A DNA stretch of 14,177 bases from an uncultured Lactobacillus sp. (GTDB lineage: Bacteria > Bacillota > Bacilli > Lactobacillales > Lactobacillaceae): assembly GCA_946409675.1 (NCBI GenBank), contig CAMJXI010000014.1, positions 1 to 14,177 on the forward strand, written 5' to 3'. Position numbers and translations under genes: made by a program. The notes beneath the pieces were generated by a model. The model had not been told where the DNA came from. It worked only from the letters and a program-made list of their open reading frames with translations, and made no database searches. Numbering within the stretch: position 1 is the first letter of the stretch; every line of letters begins with the position of its first letter. Of this stretch, positions 6,332-14,177 are shown one piece after another.

Positions 6332-8800
6332 TTAGATTTCTGAATCTGGGTCGATTTGCGAACGCGTACTAATTTTTGGATTAGTTTGTACTGCACTAAT
6401 TTGGTCGTTGGCGTCTAAGACGGCGGTGATGTCGTGGACGTTTGTGTTAGCAATGAGCAGGTTAGAGATGGCTGTGATTAGGTAATCGTCGATGGAACGA
6501 TCGAGCGGACGAGCACCAAACTCGGGGTTGTTACCTAACTCGACCAATTTAGTTTTAACTTCGCTTGGAATGTGAAGCTTGATACCAAGATTAGCGAAGT
6601 GTTTATAGAAACGTTTGAGCTTCAACTCGAGGATTTTAAAGAGGCTGTCTTTATCCAAGGGGTGGAATTCAATGATATGGGAGAAACTATTTTGCAATTC
6701 GGGGCTAAAGGTCTCGGCTAATCTTTCGGTCGAAAACTCGAATTTGGTCGTTCTGTTTTGGCTGCCATAGCCCATGTGGGCGTCGGCAAATTGAATGCCG
6801 GCATTTGAAGTGAAGAGGATAATATTTTGATTCAACGAGTAGGTGACGCCGCGGCCACTCGTAATCTGGCCTTCGTCGAGTATCTGAAGCATCAGGTTTT
6901 GAATGGATTAACTAGATTTTTCAAACTCGTCAAACAGGATGATTGCATTGGGATGATCGCGGACGGCGACGATGAGTTCGCCTTCGATTTCGCTGTTTTT
7001 GTATTGACCAGTTAAACCGATAAATTTGATGATGCTTGCTCGTTCGTCAACGTACTCGGACATGTCAAACCGAATAAATTCGGTTTCGGAACCATATAAC
7101 TCAAAAGCGAGTTGTTTGGCTAATTCGGTTTTGCCAACACCGGTTGGACCAACGAAGAGCATTGTGGCAAGCGGCCGGTTAGGGTTGTTCAAACCAAGAC
7201 TGGCACGCATTAGGGCGTCAGTTACGGCCTTAGTGGCTTTTGGCTGGGCGATGACATGTTTGTTCAGGTGAGCTTCGAGTTGACGAATGGTGTTGGTGTC
7301 AAACGTGGTGGTCGCATACGAGTTGTACTTGCTAGCAAACATTTTTTGGACGTCGGAGACGGTAAAGGTAATGGGTGATGCTGTTTTTTTAAGGGTGCTA
7401 GCAGCAGCAACTTCGTCTAACCAGTTGATGGCTTGATCGACGGCAGGAATGCTTGTGTGGATATTTTGAGTACCAAGGGCTATCTCGGTTAAAACCTTGG
7501 CGGCGAACTGCACGTGGTAAAGTTGGGCAATATTTGGGGCAAATTGGACAAGGATAAATTCTAAGTCGGAAAGAGAAGGCTGGCTGAGTTGGAAGGTGAT
7601 GGGACCAATGAAACGGCCGGTTTCGTAAAGGTGGTTCTTAGGTAGAAGATAAGTCGTTTGGGGACCTTGCTCGTTGTTTAGTTCTTGGCTATCGAAGTCA
7701 TACTGAGCTAAGAAGGAAACGGTCCGAAAACCGGGAACCGCTCTGGCGTTAGGAGTAGAAAGAAGGGTGACTTGGCTTAAGATGGGGTGGTTAGCATAAT
7801 GTTCTATTTCCCGGGCAATCTGGGAAAGAAAGAGATTATAGGTGAGGGTTGAATCGGTCACAATCTTGATTGGTTGTGAAGATGCTTGGGCGAGGAGTGA
7901 AAGAAATCTCTCGCGGTCTGCTTGGAAGATGTTTAGTGAATCGGGACCATGGAGGACAATCTGGTCGTCGGGGTTGTTCTTGAAGAATTCGCGGGCGGCT
8001 TTTTCTTCGCGACTTGGTTCTAGTGGAATAATTTTGTCGGTGACTTGGAAAAGGTTGATGAGGTTTGTTTGGCGATTGGTGTATTTCTGGTACATGGTTT
8101 TGGCAACGTCGATAATTGCGAGATTTTCGTTTTTGATTTCTTGGTTGATACTGCGTTTTGAAGTCATATTTTCCATATATTCACCCATTTCTTGTCCAAA
8201 AGGGAAATTTCCCGTTAACGTGCGAAGATTGGCTTTAATTTGCATGAATTGGGGCTCGACCGTTGGTGGATCGTCGCTGTCGAGTTCTGCTAGGAGTTTG
8301 CTAGTAATTGCGAGGGAACGAAAGTTGTCTTCGATCCAGGAAAAACTATCGATATTTCCCAGGTAATCAAACTTGGTAAAAGGCTGGAATTTATTGTAGA
8401 ACATGTTGATGAACTTGCTGATGGAAGCCGCTGAATATTTGAACAGGCTTCCCTTGTCGGGGTGGGCGGTGAAAATCTTGGTCAACTCAGCGAGAGAGGA
8501 GTCTTTGGTGAAGTCGATTAGGGTGTTGATAAACTCGTGTGCTGTCTGATTGCGGGCAGACTTGAGATTGGTGCGGTCGTTAATGAATTCAGCTTCGCTT
8601 TTCATGCGTTCAGCGAGAACACCATAGGTGATGCGACGTTGCAGTGAATAAAATTCTGCGTCTTTGACAATAGCTAGAAGTATTTCAAATTCGCAGCTCG
8701 GACAGTTCGTGAAGACTAAGGCACAATCTTCGAAAATAACCGGATAAGTAAACGGGATAAACTCTTTATAACAAGAGCCACAATTAATCGTTTTTTCCAT
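6332..8800 (-). pseudogene. Divergent Clp/Hsp100-like AAA+ ATPase with N-terminal zinc-ribbon-like motif, interrupted by in-frame TAA
   Basis: The frame encodes 822 codons with one internal stop (codon 631). Residues 7-10 (CGSC) and 33-36 (CPSC) form two CxxC pairs, like a zinc ribbon. The middle (about 260-470) sits where ClpC/ClpE carry the first ATPase domain but shows no Walker A or B. A Clp-type second ATPase domain follows: Walker A GPTGVGKT (551-558), Walker B ILFDEFEKS (D624, E625), sensor 1 FTSN (663-666) and sensor 2 GAR (R764). The usual arginine finger in PEFxNR is replaced (PELQNS, Ser705), the pore-loop GYVG is not kept, and the ClpP-docking (I/L/V)GF loop may be MGY (676-678). 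It resembles an unfoldase related to ClpE, but no function can be assigned. Start ATG 8800 has GGTGA five bases upstream and begins just before the first CxxC. Truncation at the stop would remove sensors 1 and 2. The gene stands alone, between convergent and permease terminators. Confidence 0.8.
6908..6910 (-). other. In-frame TAA interrupting the Clp-like ATPase gene
   Basis: On the coding strand the sequence reads GAA AAA TCT AGT TAA TCC ATT. The frame before (FDEFEKSS) and after (SIQNLMLQILDEG) is the same, and the spacing between Walker B and the LQILDEG segment matches Clp proteins, so only one codon is affected. Confidence 0.9.
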
Positions 8801-8861
8801 TAAGTCACCACTTTCTTTTGCTATAAGTATGTAAATAACTTTTTGGGGCGAAGACCATTGT

Positions 8862-8889
8862 ATAATAATTTTTCCGGAAAGAAAAACAA
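8862..8889 (-). promoter_or_regulatory. Candidate promoter of the Clp-like ATPase gene with palindromic spacer
   Basis: On the minus strand TTGTTT (8884-8889), a 16-base spacer and TATTAT (8862-8867). The spacer contains the perfect palindrome TTTCCGGAAA (8871-8880), a possible operator placed so that binding would exclude RNA polymerase. I see no tandem GGTCAAA (CtsR) site. Confidence 0.45.
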
Positions 8890-8910
8890 AACGATTATTT
8901 ATTTTTGATG

Positions 8911-8948
8911 GAAAAAACAAAAAAAGATTCGCCTAAAAAGACGAATCT
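8911..8948 (-). terminator. Intrinsic terminator of the purine permease gene
   Basis: On the minus strand AGATTCGTC pairs with GGCGAATCT (8925-8948, one G-T pair) around TTTTTA, followed by seven T, G and six T. It lies 15 bases after the permease stop codon and just upstream of the ATPase promoter. Confidence 0.9.
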
Positions 8949-8963
8949 GGTGTGAATATTTAA

Positions 8964-10274
8964 CTATTTAACGTTGAGGATCCAAATGAAGCCGATGAAG
9001 ATGATTGAAAGAACATACATCATGGGGCTCACTTCTTTACCACGTTTTGCGGCAATCATGGTGATAGGGTAGGCAATCATACCAAGAGCCAAACCATCAG
9101 AGATTGAGTAAGTCAAAGGCATACCGATGACGATGAGGAAAGAAGGGACGGCGATTTCGAGCTTAGTCCACTCGATTTTGCTGAGGGATTGAGCCATCAA
9201 CACACCAACGATAATAAGTGAAGGTGCGGTAACTTGGGAAGTTACGACACTGAGAAGTGGTGAGAAGAAAAGGCCGAAAATGAAGAGGATACCAGTTACG
9301 ACGGCGGTGAAACCTGAACGACCACCAACGGCAATACCGGCAGAAGATTCAACGTAAGCACCAACGGGTGAAGTACCCATGATGGCACCGGCAACCATGG
9401 CGGTTGAATCGGCGGCAAGAGCTTTACCTACGCGAGGCATTTTGTTGTCCTTCATGAAACCGGCTTGTTGAGCTAAACCGATTAAAGTACCGGTTGTGTC
9501 AAAGAAGGTAACGAGCAGGAAAGTAAGAACGACAACTGCCAGTTGAACGGTGTTGATGTCACCGATGTGGGTGATAGCTTGGCCGAAGGTTGGGGCAAGA
9601 CTTGGTGCGGTTGCGATGAACTTGGTAGGCATTGGGATGACGTTGATAATCACACCGAGGATGGAAGTTAAGACCATTCCGACGAAGATACCACCTGGAA
9701 CTTTGCGAATCATGAGAATAACGGTGACGATTAAACCGAAGACTGTGAGGAGAGTGGTTGGAGTTGTAAATGAACCAAGACCTACGAGAGTCGATTTGTT
9801 GGCGACAATGATGCCACCTTGTTGGAGACCTAAGAAGGCGATAAACATGCCGATACCGGCTGAAATTGCGTATTTGAGGTTAGCTGGGATAGCATCGACG
9901 ATCTTTTCACGGAGTTTGAAGATGGTGATGAGAACGAAGATGAGGGATGCAACGAAAACGGCAGCTAGTGTTGTTTGCCATGGAATTCCCATACCGATAA
10001 CAACAGTGTATGAGAAGAAGGCGTTAATACCGAGGGCTGGTGCGGTTGCGATAGGATACTTAGCAAAGACACCCATGATGATCGAACCGATGGCAGAGGC
10101 TAAGGCAGTGGCTGTGAAGACAGCACCTTGGTCCATGCCCGCAGCACCGAGGACGGTGGGGTTTACGAAAAGGATGTAACACATACTAACGAAAGTAGTG
10201 AGTCCTGCGAGTGTTTCGCGCTTGAAATTTGTTTCTAGTTCGTCAAACATGAAATATTGTTTAATAGAGTTCAT
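8964..10274 (-). CDS. NCS2-family guanine/hypoxanthine (purine) permease, PbuG/PbuO type
   Basis: This 436-residue inner-membrane nucleobase permease of the AzgA-like branch of NCS2 probably imports guanine, hypoxanthine or adenine by cation symport. Family marks are NFKRETLAGLTTFVSMCYILFVNP near the N terminus, APALGINAFFSYTVV in the early helices, TFFDTTGTLIGLAQQAGF in the middle and GTSPVGAYVESSAGIAVGGRSGFTAV after it, within about a dozen hydrophobic segments. I chose ATG 10274 because GGAGG (plus strand 10281-10285) lies six bases upstream and the family begins shortly before FxLxxxxTNxxxE. The reading frame is open 16 codons further, but that extension crosses a PurBox-like site. The gene has its own promoter and terminator, so it looks monocistronic. 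The exact purine preference cannot be told from sequence. Confidence 0.93.
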   Translation of the reverse strand: MNSIKQYFMFDELETNFKRETLAGLTTFVSMCYILFVNPTVLGAAGMDQGAVFTATALASAIGSIIMGVFAKYPIATAPALGINAFFSYTVVIGMGIPWQTTLAAVFVASLIFVLITIFKLREKIVDAIPANLKYAISAGIGMFIAFLGLQQGGIIVANKSTLVGLGSFTTPTTLLTVFGLIVTVILMIRKVPGGIFVGMVLTSILGVIINVIPMPTKFIATAPSLAPTFGQAITHIGDINTVQLAVVVLTFLLVTFFDTTGTLIGLAQQAGFMKDNKMPRVGKALAADSTAMVAGAIMGTSPVGAYVESSAGIAVGGRSGFTAVVTGILFIFGLFFSPLLSVVTSQVTAPSLIIVGVLMAQSLSKIEWTKLEIAVPSFLIVIGMPLTYSISDGLALGMIAYPITMIAAKRGKEVSPMMYVLSIIFIGFIWILNVK

Positions 10275-10293
10275 TTTGTTCCTCCAAGAAGGT

Positions 10294-10305
10294 AATGTTC
10301 GTTTT
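10294..10305 (-). promoter_or_regulatory. PurBox-like site in the permease leader
   Basis: On the minus strand AAAACGAACATT matches the Bacillus PurR box AWWCCGAACWWT at 11 of 12 positions. It lies between the candidate promoter and the ribosome binding site. Confidence 0.55.
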
Positions 10306-10329
10306 TTGTTAAGAAAAAACACAATTTAT

Positions 10330-10358
10330 AGGATAACATTAATTCGATAAGTTGTAAA
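10330..10358 (-). promoter_or_regulatory. Candidate sigma-A promoter of the purine permease
   Basis: On the minus strand TTTACA (10353-10358), a 17-base spacer and TATCCT (10330-10335). PurBox-like sequences lie on both sides in inverted orientation. Confidence 0.5.
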
Positions 10359-10368
10359 CACGAACGAA
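10357..10368 (+). promoter_or_regulatory. Weaker second PurBox-like site overlapping the -35
   Basis: AACACGAACGAA carries the CGAAC core in the opposite orientation to the first box but only 8 of 12 consensus positions. It overlaps the first base pairs of the -35 element. Confidence 0.3.
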
Positions 10369-10395
10369 AGAGATATTTTGAAGTTTTTTGGACAA

Positions 10396-10428
10396 ACTAA
10401 AAGGACATCCGGAGATGTCCGTCTAGTT
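10396..10428 (-). terminator. Intrinsic terminator of the repeat adhesin gene
   Basis: GGACATC (10403-10409) pairs perfectly with GATGTCC (10414-10420) around a CGGA loop. A further AACTA/TAGTT pairing (10396-10400 with 10424-10428) flanks it across a 3x3 internal loop. On the minus strand the stem is followed by TTTTAGTTT. Confidence 0.75.
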
Positions 10429-10743
10429 CAGAAAATGGATAAATTAATCTTTTCTCTTTCTGTATGCTAATCCGAATAATGCTAAGCCGGAAAGCAGGCC
10501 TAAACCAACAAGTGACATGAGTGATTGGTTCTTTTCACTAGTTTGAGGTAAGGCGGAGTTTGTAGCTACTTGGTTGCCTGGAAGGCTGGTATTAGTTGTT
10601 CCAGGAGTACTTTCGTTAGCTGAATCTTTTAAGTCACCTTCGACGTGGCTGTCGTAAATGGTAGGAACGGCAGTTTCGGCTTCGTTAACTTGTTCAAGAG
10701 TAGTGGCAGAGTCCAAATTGTTGAGAATTGCAGTAGCGGTCTC

Positions 10744-10746
10744 TTA
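10744..10746 (-). other. In-frame TAA separating the adhesin from its wall anchor
   Basis: The coding strand reads GCT ACC GCA TAA GAG ACC, with the same frame before and after. It falls at position 48 of the last repeat. The preceding repeat has Gln at that position (KAQNIAN), which supports a CAA to TAA change; some other repeats have Lys there. The 99 codons after it still encode a complete sorting signal. Confidence 0.9.
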
Positions 10747-11890
10747 TGCGGTAGCAATTTGGTCGGCCTTTTCTTCTTCAGTTAACGTGGTGTCTGCGTT
10801 GATGGCGTCTTTGGTTTCATCTAAGGCGGCTTGGACTTGATCCTTGATCTTGTCTTTCTTGCTGTCTAAGGATTCACCTGATACGTGTGTATCAACGTAA
10901 TCTGGGTTGATAGCTTTGATCTCGTCGGCGTTCTTACTATTGTTAACTTGGTTGATTAAGGTGTTAGCAATATTTTGTGCCTTGGTGATTTGATCGTTTT
11001 TATCAGCTTCAGAAATGGTTGGATCGTTAGTGATAGCGCTGATAACATCAGAAAGCTTGTCGTTGATGGCACCAATCTTGTCTGCTTTTTGTTTATCGAG
11101 CGGAGTACCTGGTTTGTGTAAATCGGGAAGAGTTGGAGTCTCAGTCTCAGTTGCAGGTTTTTCGATGTCTGTAGCAGTTTTGGACTTGTTAACGGCGTCG
11201 GTTAATTCTGCTGCCTTCTTGTCGACTGCTGCTTTGTCAGCGTCTTTTTCAGCTTGCGTCTTGGTTGCATCTTTGTCGATGTCATTCTTGGCTGTCTCGG
11301 CAGTCTTTGTGATATCTTCAAGAGCCTTCTTCTTCTGGTCGGCAACCGAAGCACCTGGTTTGTGGCTTGGTGCGATTACTTGATCAGTAGGGGCTGGATT
11401 AGCGGTAGAAGTTTCTCTGTCGAGGATAGCCTTGATTTGATCGGCTGTTTTAACGGTTGGGTCGGCAAGAGCGGTCTTAACTTTGGCGTTAGCGACTTTT
11501 GTGTCCTCAACCTGTTTGGCTTTTTCAGTAGGAGTAAGGGTGTCGTCGCCTTTGATAGCGGCGATGGTCTTTTTCTCAACTGTATCTAGAGTTTTATCGG
11601 CGGTGTCTTTGAGTTCATCAACGGTAGGCCCAGCTGTATGGGTTGACTTGATGGTTGCCGTTTTAGGAGTTGGAGTTACCGTGGTAGTCTCGTCGTCCAA
11701 AAGTTCCTTAACTTTTTGAGCAGTGTCTACGGCTGGGTCGTCGATTGCGTCCTTAGCCTTCTTGGTTGCACTAAGGGCTTCGCCAACTTGTTTAATCTTT
11801 TCTGCTGTTGTCAAAGTAGGATCGTCGTTAATACCTTGAATGGTATCTTTTTGAACTTGGTCGATAGCCTTCTTAGCGTCGTCTTTGGCA

Positions 11891-12442
11891 GTTGCGACAG
11901 GAGTACCAGGAGTATGTGCTGACTTGATGGTTGCAGTAGTTGGAACTGGAAGAGCAGTTGTAGTTTGCTTATCCACAATTGACTTCACATCTTGCGCAGT
12001 AGTAACAGCAGGATCATCAAGATCTTCTTTAACCTTGTTAGCAGCTTTGATTGCATCGGCAACACGATCAATTTTCTCAGCAGTAGTTAAATTAGGATCA
12101 TCGTTAATACCTTGGATGGTATCCTTTTGAACTTGGTCGATGGTCTTCTTGGCATCGTCTTTAGTAGTTGCGACTGGAGTACCAGGAGTGTGTGCTGACT
12201 TGATGGTTGCGGTAGTTGGAACAGGAAGTGCAGTTGTAGTTTGCTTATCCACAATTGACTTTACATCTTGTGCAGTAGTAACGGCTGGATCATCAAGATC
12301 TTCTTTAACCTTGTTAGCAGCTTTGATTGCATCGGCAACACGATCAATTTTCTCAGCGGTAGTTAAGTTAGGATCATCGTTGATACCTTGAATGGTATCT
12401 TTTTGAACTTGGTCGATGGTCTTCTTGGCGTCGTCTTTGGTA
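11891..12442 (-). repeat. Two adjacent 276-bp units with identical protein sequence
   Basis: Units 11891-12166 and 12167-12442 encode the same 92 residues. By eye I count 16 base differences; all fall at third codon positions and are synonymous. This is the most conserved pair in the array. Confidence 0.85.
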
Positions 12443-14177
12443 GTTGCAACAGGAGTGCCTTCTACATGAGTAGGTACAATTGTAGGTTTTTCGGTCTCAG
12501 CTTTAATGATGTCGTTGATTTGATCTGCGGTTGTCACACTTGGATCATTGATTGCGTCATTAACTTTCTTGGTTGCACTTAAAGCGTCGCCCACTTGCTT
12601 GATCTTTTCTGAAGTAGTTAAAGTGGGGTCTTGATTAATTGCATCAATTGTATCTTTAAGAAGCTTATCAATTACTTCTGTTTGTTTAGTCTTTTGATCA
12701 GAGACTGGAGATCCCTTAACGTGATTAGCGGTAATTTTTGGAATGTCTGTAAGGGTATCGTTTACTGCATCGGCATTCTGAGCGTCGTCAATAGCCTTTA
12801 AAATTGTTTCGGTTGAAGATTTAAGGTTTTTAATCTGATTTTCTTTTTCATTTTGTGAAAGACTATCGTCATTTTCGATTACCTTAGTGGTCGCTTTTAC
12901 AAATAAATCAACCGAAGATTTAGCCACAGTTTTTTTATCGTCTAGAGAAGGGCCAGGAGTGTAAGTAATCTTATCAATTTCAGTAGGATTAATAGCAGCA
13001 AGTTCATCAAGAGTAGCAGAGTTAAATTTAGTAACTAAAGCATCAGCATCACCGTTGATTTTGTCTTGAGCATCCTTGATTTCAGGTGTAGTTAAGCCGG
13101 AATCTTGATCAATAGCAGTAAGAGCTGCAGTTCTCTTGGTTTCGATGTCAGCAAGAGCAGCTTTTTTATCATCATCAAGCGAAGAACCAGGAGTGTAAGT
13201 AATTGAAGGAATCTTTGGATCCACGGCCGCAACTTCTGTAGGATTAGTTACGTCAGTAACTTCACCAGTTAATATCCCTGCGTCAGAAGTAACTTTATCG
13301 ATAGTAGCTTGTTTTTCAGTTGAAGTTAAGCCAGTATCAGCATCAATAGCAGCGAGCGCCGTATCTAAAGCGGCTTTAATTTTAGCTTTTTCTGCAGTTT
13401 TCAAGTCGTCGAGCGAAGGAGCGGGGTTATTTGCATTCGCAATGGTTTCATTAGTTTCTTCATTAGTTACAGCTTTGGTCACGTCGTCTTCGGTTGTACT
13501 TTTTGTAATTTGTGAGTAGACAACGGCGGCAGCGGCTGTTGCTTTTGCTTTTTGATCTTTTTTCTCGGTGTCAGTAAGATCGGGATTGGCATCTATTTTT
13601 GCTGTCTCCTCAGCGAGAATATTGTCGATTTTGTGATTTGCGACAGCTTTCGCCATTGCCAAAGGGTTTGCGAGACCGCTGGTGATTTTTCGAAGGATAA
13701 CATCAAAAGCCAATGGAACTTTTGATTTAATTTCAGTTACAGTTATTGTAGGTTTAACAACTGGACGTCCTGTAAAGTTGATAAGAACTTCTGTGTCTGT
13801 TACTGTTAATTTTTTAACAACGTCATCGTAGTAGCTTTGAAGTTCTGCCTTGGCAAGTGCCTTGCTGGCATCATCAAGGGTGGTCGCGTCTTCAATCTTT
13901 TTGAGCATGTCGTCGTATTTAACTTTTTCTAATGGTAGTTGTTCAGCAGCGGCAGCTTTTCTCGCCTCAATTGTTCCGCCAATTTGAATGGCGTCGGAAA
14001 TCGCATCTTCGTATGTTCCAACCGGAGCAGCATAAACAACACTACTCAACTGATTGTTCACAACGGTTGTTGCACCACCGAATAGTCCAAATCCTACCAG
14101 TGTAATTCCAGCAACTTTCCATATCTTGCCAGATTTATACATCTTAAAATGAGTCTTTTCCTCAGAATTGACCGATT

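Larger units (their letters stand above)
10630..13431 (-). repeat. Tandem protein-repeat array of the adhesin
   Basis: Units start, counting from the Met at 14142, at about residues 238, 316, 394, 474, 559, 651, 743, 835, 927, 1009 and 1086. Four consecutive units from 559 are exactly 92 residues (276 bp). Outer units are shorter (77-85) and more divergent, suggesting recent growth from the centre of the array. Confidence 0.85.
10444..14177 (-). pseudogene. Large repeat-rich LPXTG cell-wall protein, N terminus cut by the window edge, interrupted by in-frame TAA
   Basis: This is a secreted, sortase-anchored surface protein, probably an adhesin-like stalk. The signal peptide is of the KxYKxGKxW type (KMYKSGKIW). 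Its first Lys lies upstream of the Met at 14142, and 11 further in-frame codons (SVNSEEKTHFK) run to the window edge without a stop, so the true start is outside. A hydrophobic segment and a probable cleavage near VYAAP (about 37-40 from that Met) follow. A unique domain spans about 41-237. About ten repeats of 77-92 residues then each carry H/Y-x-x-G at the start and a nearly invariant EK at repeat position 39-40, resembling Ebh/DUF1542-type helical repeats. The anchor is LPQTSE, a hydrophobic helix and YRKRKD. A TAA (codon 1133 from that Met) lies within the last repeat, so the product would lose the last 99 residues and the anchor. It is Lys/Asp/Thr-rich and lacks cysteine as far as I see. 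The ligand is unknown. Confidence 0.88.

Noticed and set aside
7842..8366. 174-codon open frame opposite the Clp-like ATPase gene
   Set aside because: It lies antisense to strongly conserved-looking coding sequence, has low-complexity composition and no ribosome binding site or recognisable motif.
8801..8963. CtsR heat-shock operator before the ATPase gene
   Set aside because: Only one GGTC occurs; the tandem GGTCAAA heptamers are absent.
9550..10179. 209-codon open frame opposite the purine permease
   Set aside because: It is a mirror of the permease reading frame; its apparent hydrophobic content is a reflection of the opposite strand.
10275..10335. Purine riboswitch in the permease leader
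   Set aside because: The stretch from promoter to start is too short and shows none of the conserved loop and junction bases.
596..10746. Stop-codon reassignment or programmed read-through as a genetic-code feature
   Set aside because: TAA and TAG are also the normal end codons here (symporter, manL and manM end TAG; manN and manO end TAA), so neither can be a general sense codon, and no special context recurs around the three internal stops.
11716..12582. Several plus-strand Cys/Ser/Val-rich open frames, two nearly identical
   Set aside because: They are antisense reflections of the adhesin repeats; their similarity to each other comes from the 276-bp repeat period.
10630..13431. CRISPR array or DNA satellite
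   Set aside because: The periodicity is coding, 77-92 residues per unit in one open frame, with no short identical repeats separated by spacers.
1..14177. tRNA, rRNA, insertion sequence, phage attachment site or defence island
   Set aside because: I found no cloverleaf, rRNA signature, transposase, terminal inverted repeats or integrase gene anywhere in the window.

Overview
The window looks like chromosomal DNA of a Lactobacillaceae lactic acid bacterium; I do not commit to a genus. Pointers are a mannose-family PTS with a fused IIAB subunit followed by IIC, IID and a DUF956 (ManO) gene, a KxYKxGKxW-type signal peptide on a giant repeat adhesin with an LPQTSE sorting signal, CcpA- and PurR-like sites, and strong AGGAGG ribosome binding sites. 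The first 45 bases are not biological: they are the 3' end of the Illumina TruSeq universal (P5) adapter. The window therefore starts at an untrimmed contig end, and genomic sequence begins at about base 46.

Layout. (1) 46-1150 (+): 3' part of lysA (diaminopimelate decarboxylase), interrupted by an in-frame TAG. (2) 1150-2424 (+): a glutamate-transporter-fold symporter overlapping lysA by one base, with unusual substrate and cation-site residues. (3) 2425-3013: AT-rich intergenic region with a strong terminator, candidate promoters, three GntR/HutC-type operators and a cre site. (4) 3014-6231 (+): manL-manM-manN-manO, the mannose/glucose PTS. (5) 6230-6311: convergent terminator region. (6) 6332-8800 (-): a divergent Clp/Hsp100-like ATPase with an N-terminal zinc-ribbon-like motif and a degenerate first ATPase domain, interrupted by an in-frame TAA. 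(7) 8964-10274 (-): NCS2-family purine permease with PurBox-like sites around its promoter. (8) 10444-14177 (-): a large cell-wall-anchored repeat protein, running off the right edge at its N terminus and interrupted by an in-frame TAA just before its anchor region.

How the parts work together. The man operon takes up and phosphorylates hexoses. Its upstream DNA suggests layered control by a GntR-family repressor (not encoded here) and CcpA. The purine permease appears to be a single-gene unit under PurR-like control. The ATPase is also a single-gene unit, and its partners cannot be inferred from context.

The most striking global feature is that three of eight genes carry exactly one in-frame stop, while the frame on both sides stays intact and there are no frameshifts. 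TAA and TAG also serve as the normal terminators of the other genes, so codon reassignment is not an explanation. Either these are real nonsense mutations or consensus errors in an assembly that also kept adapter sequence.
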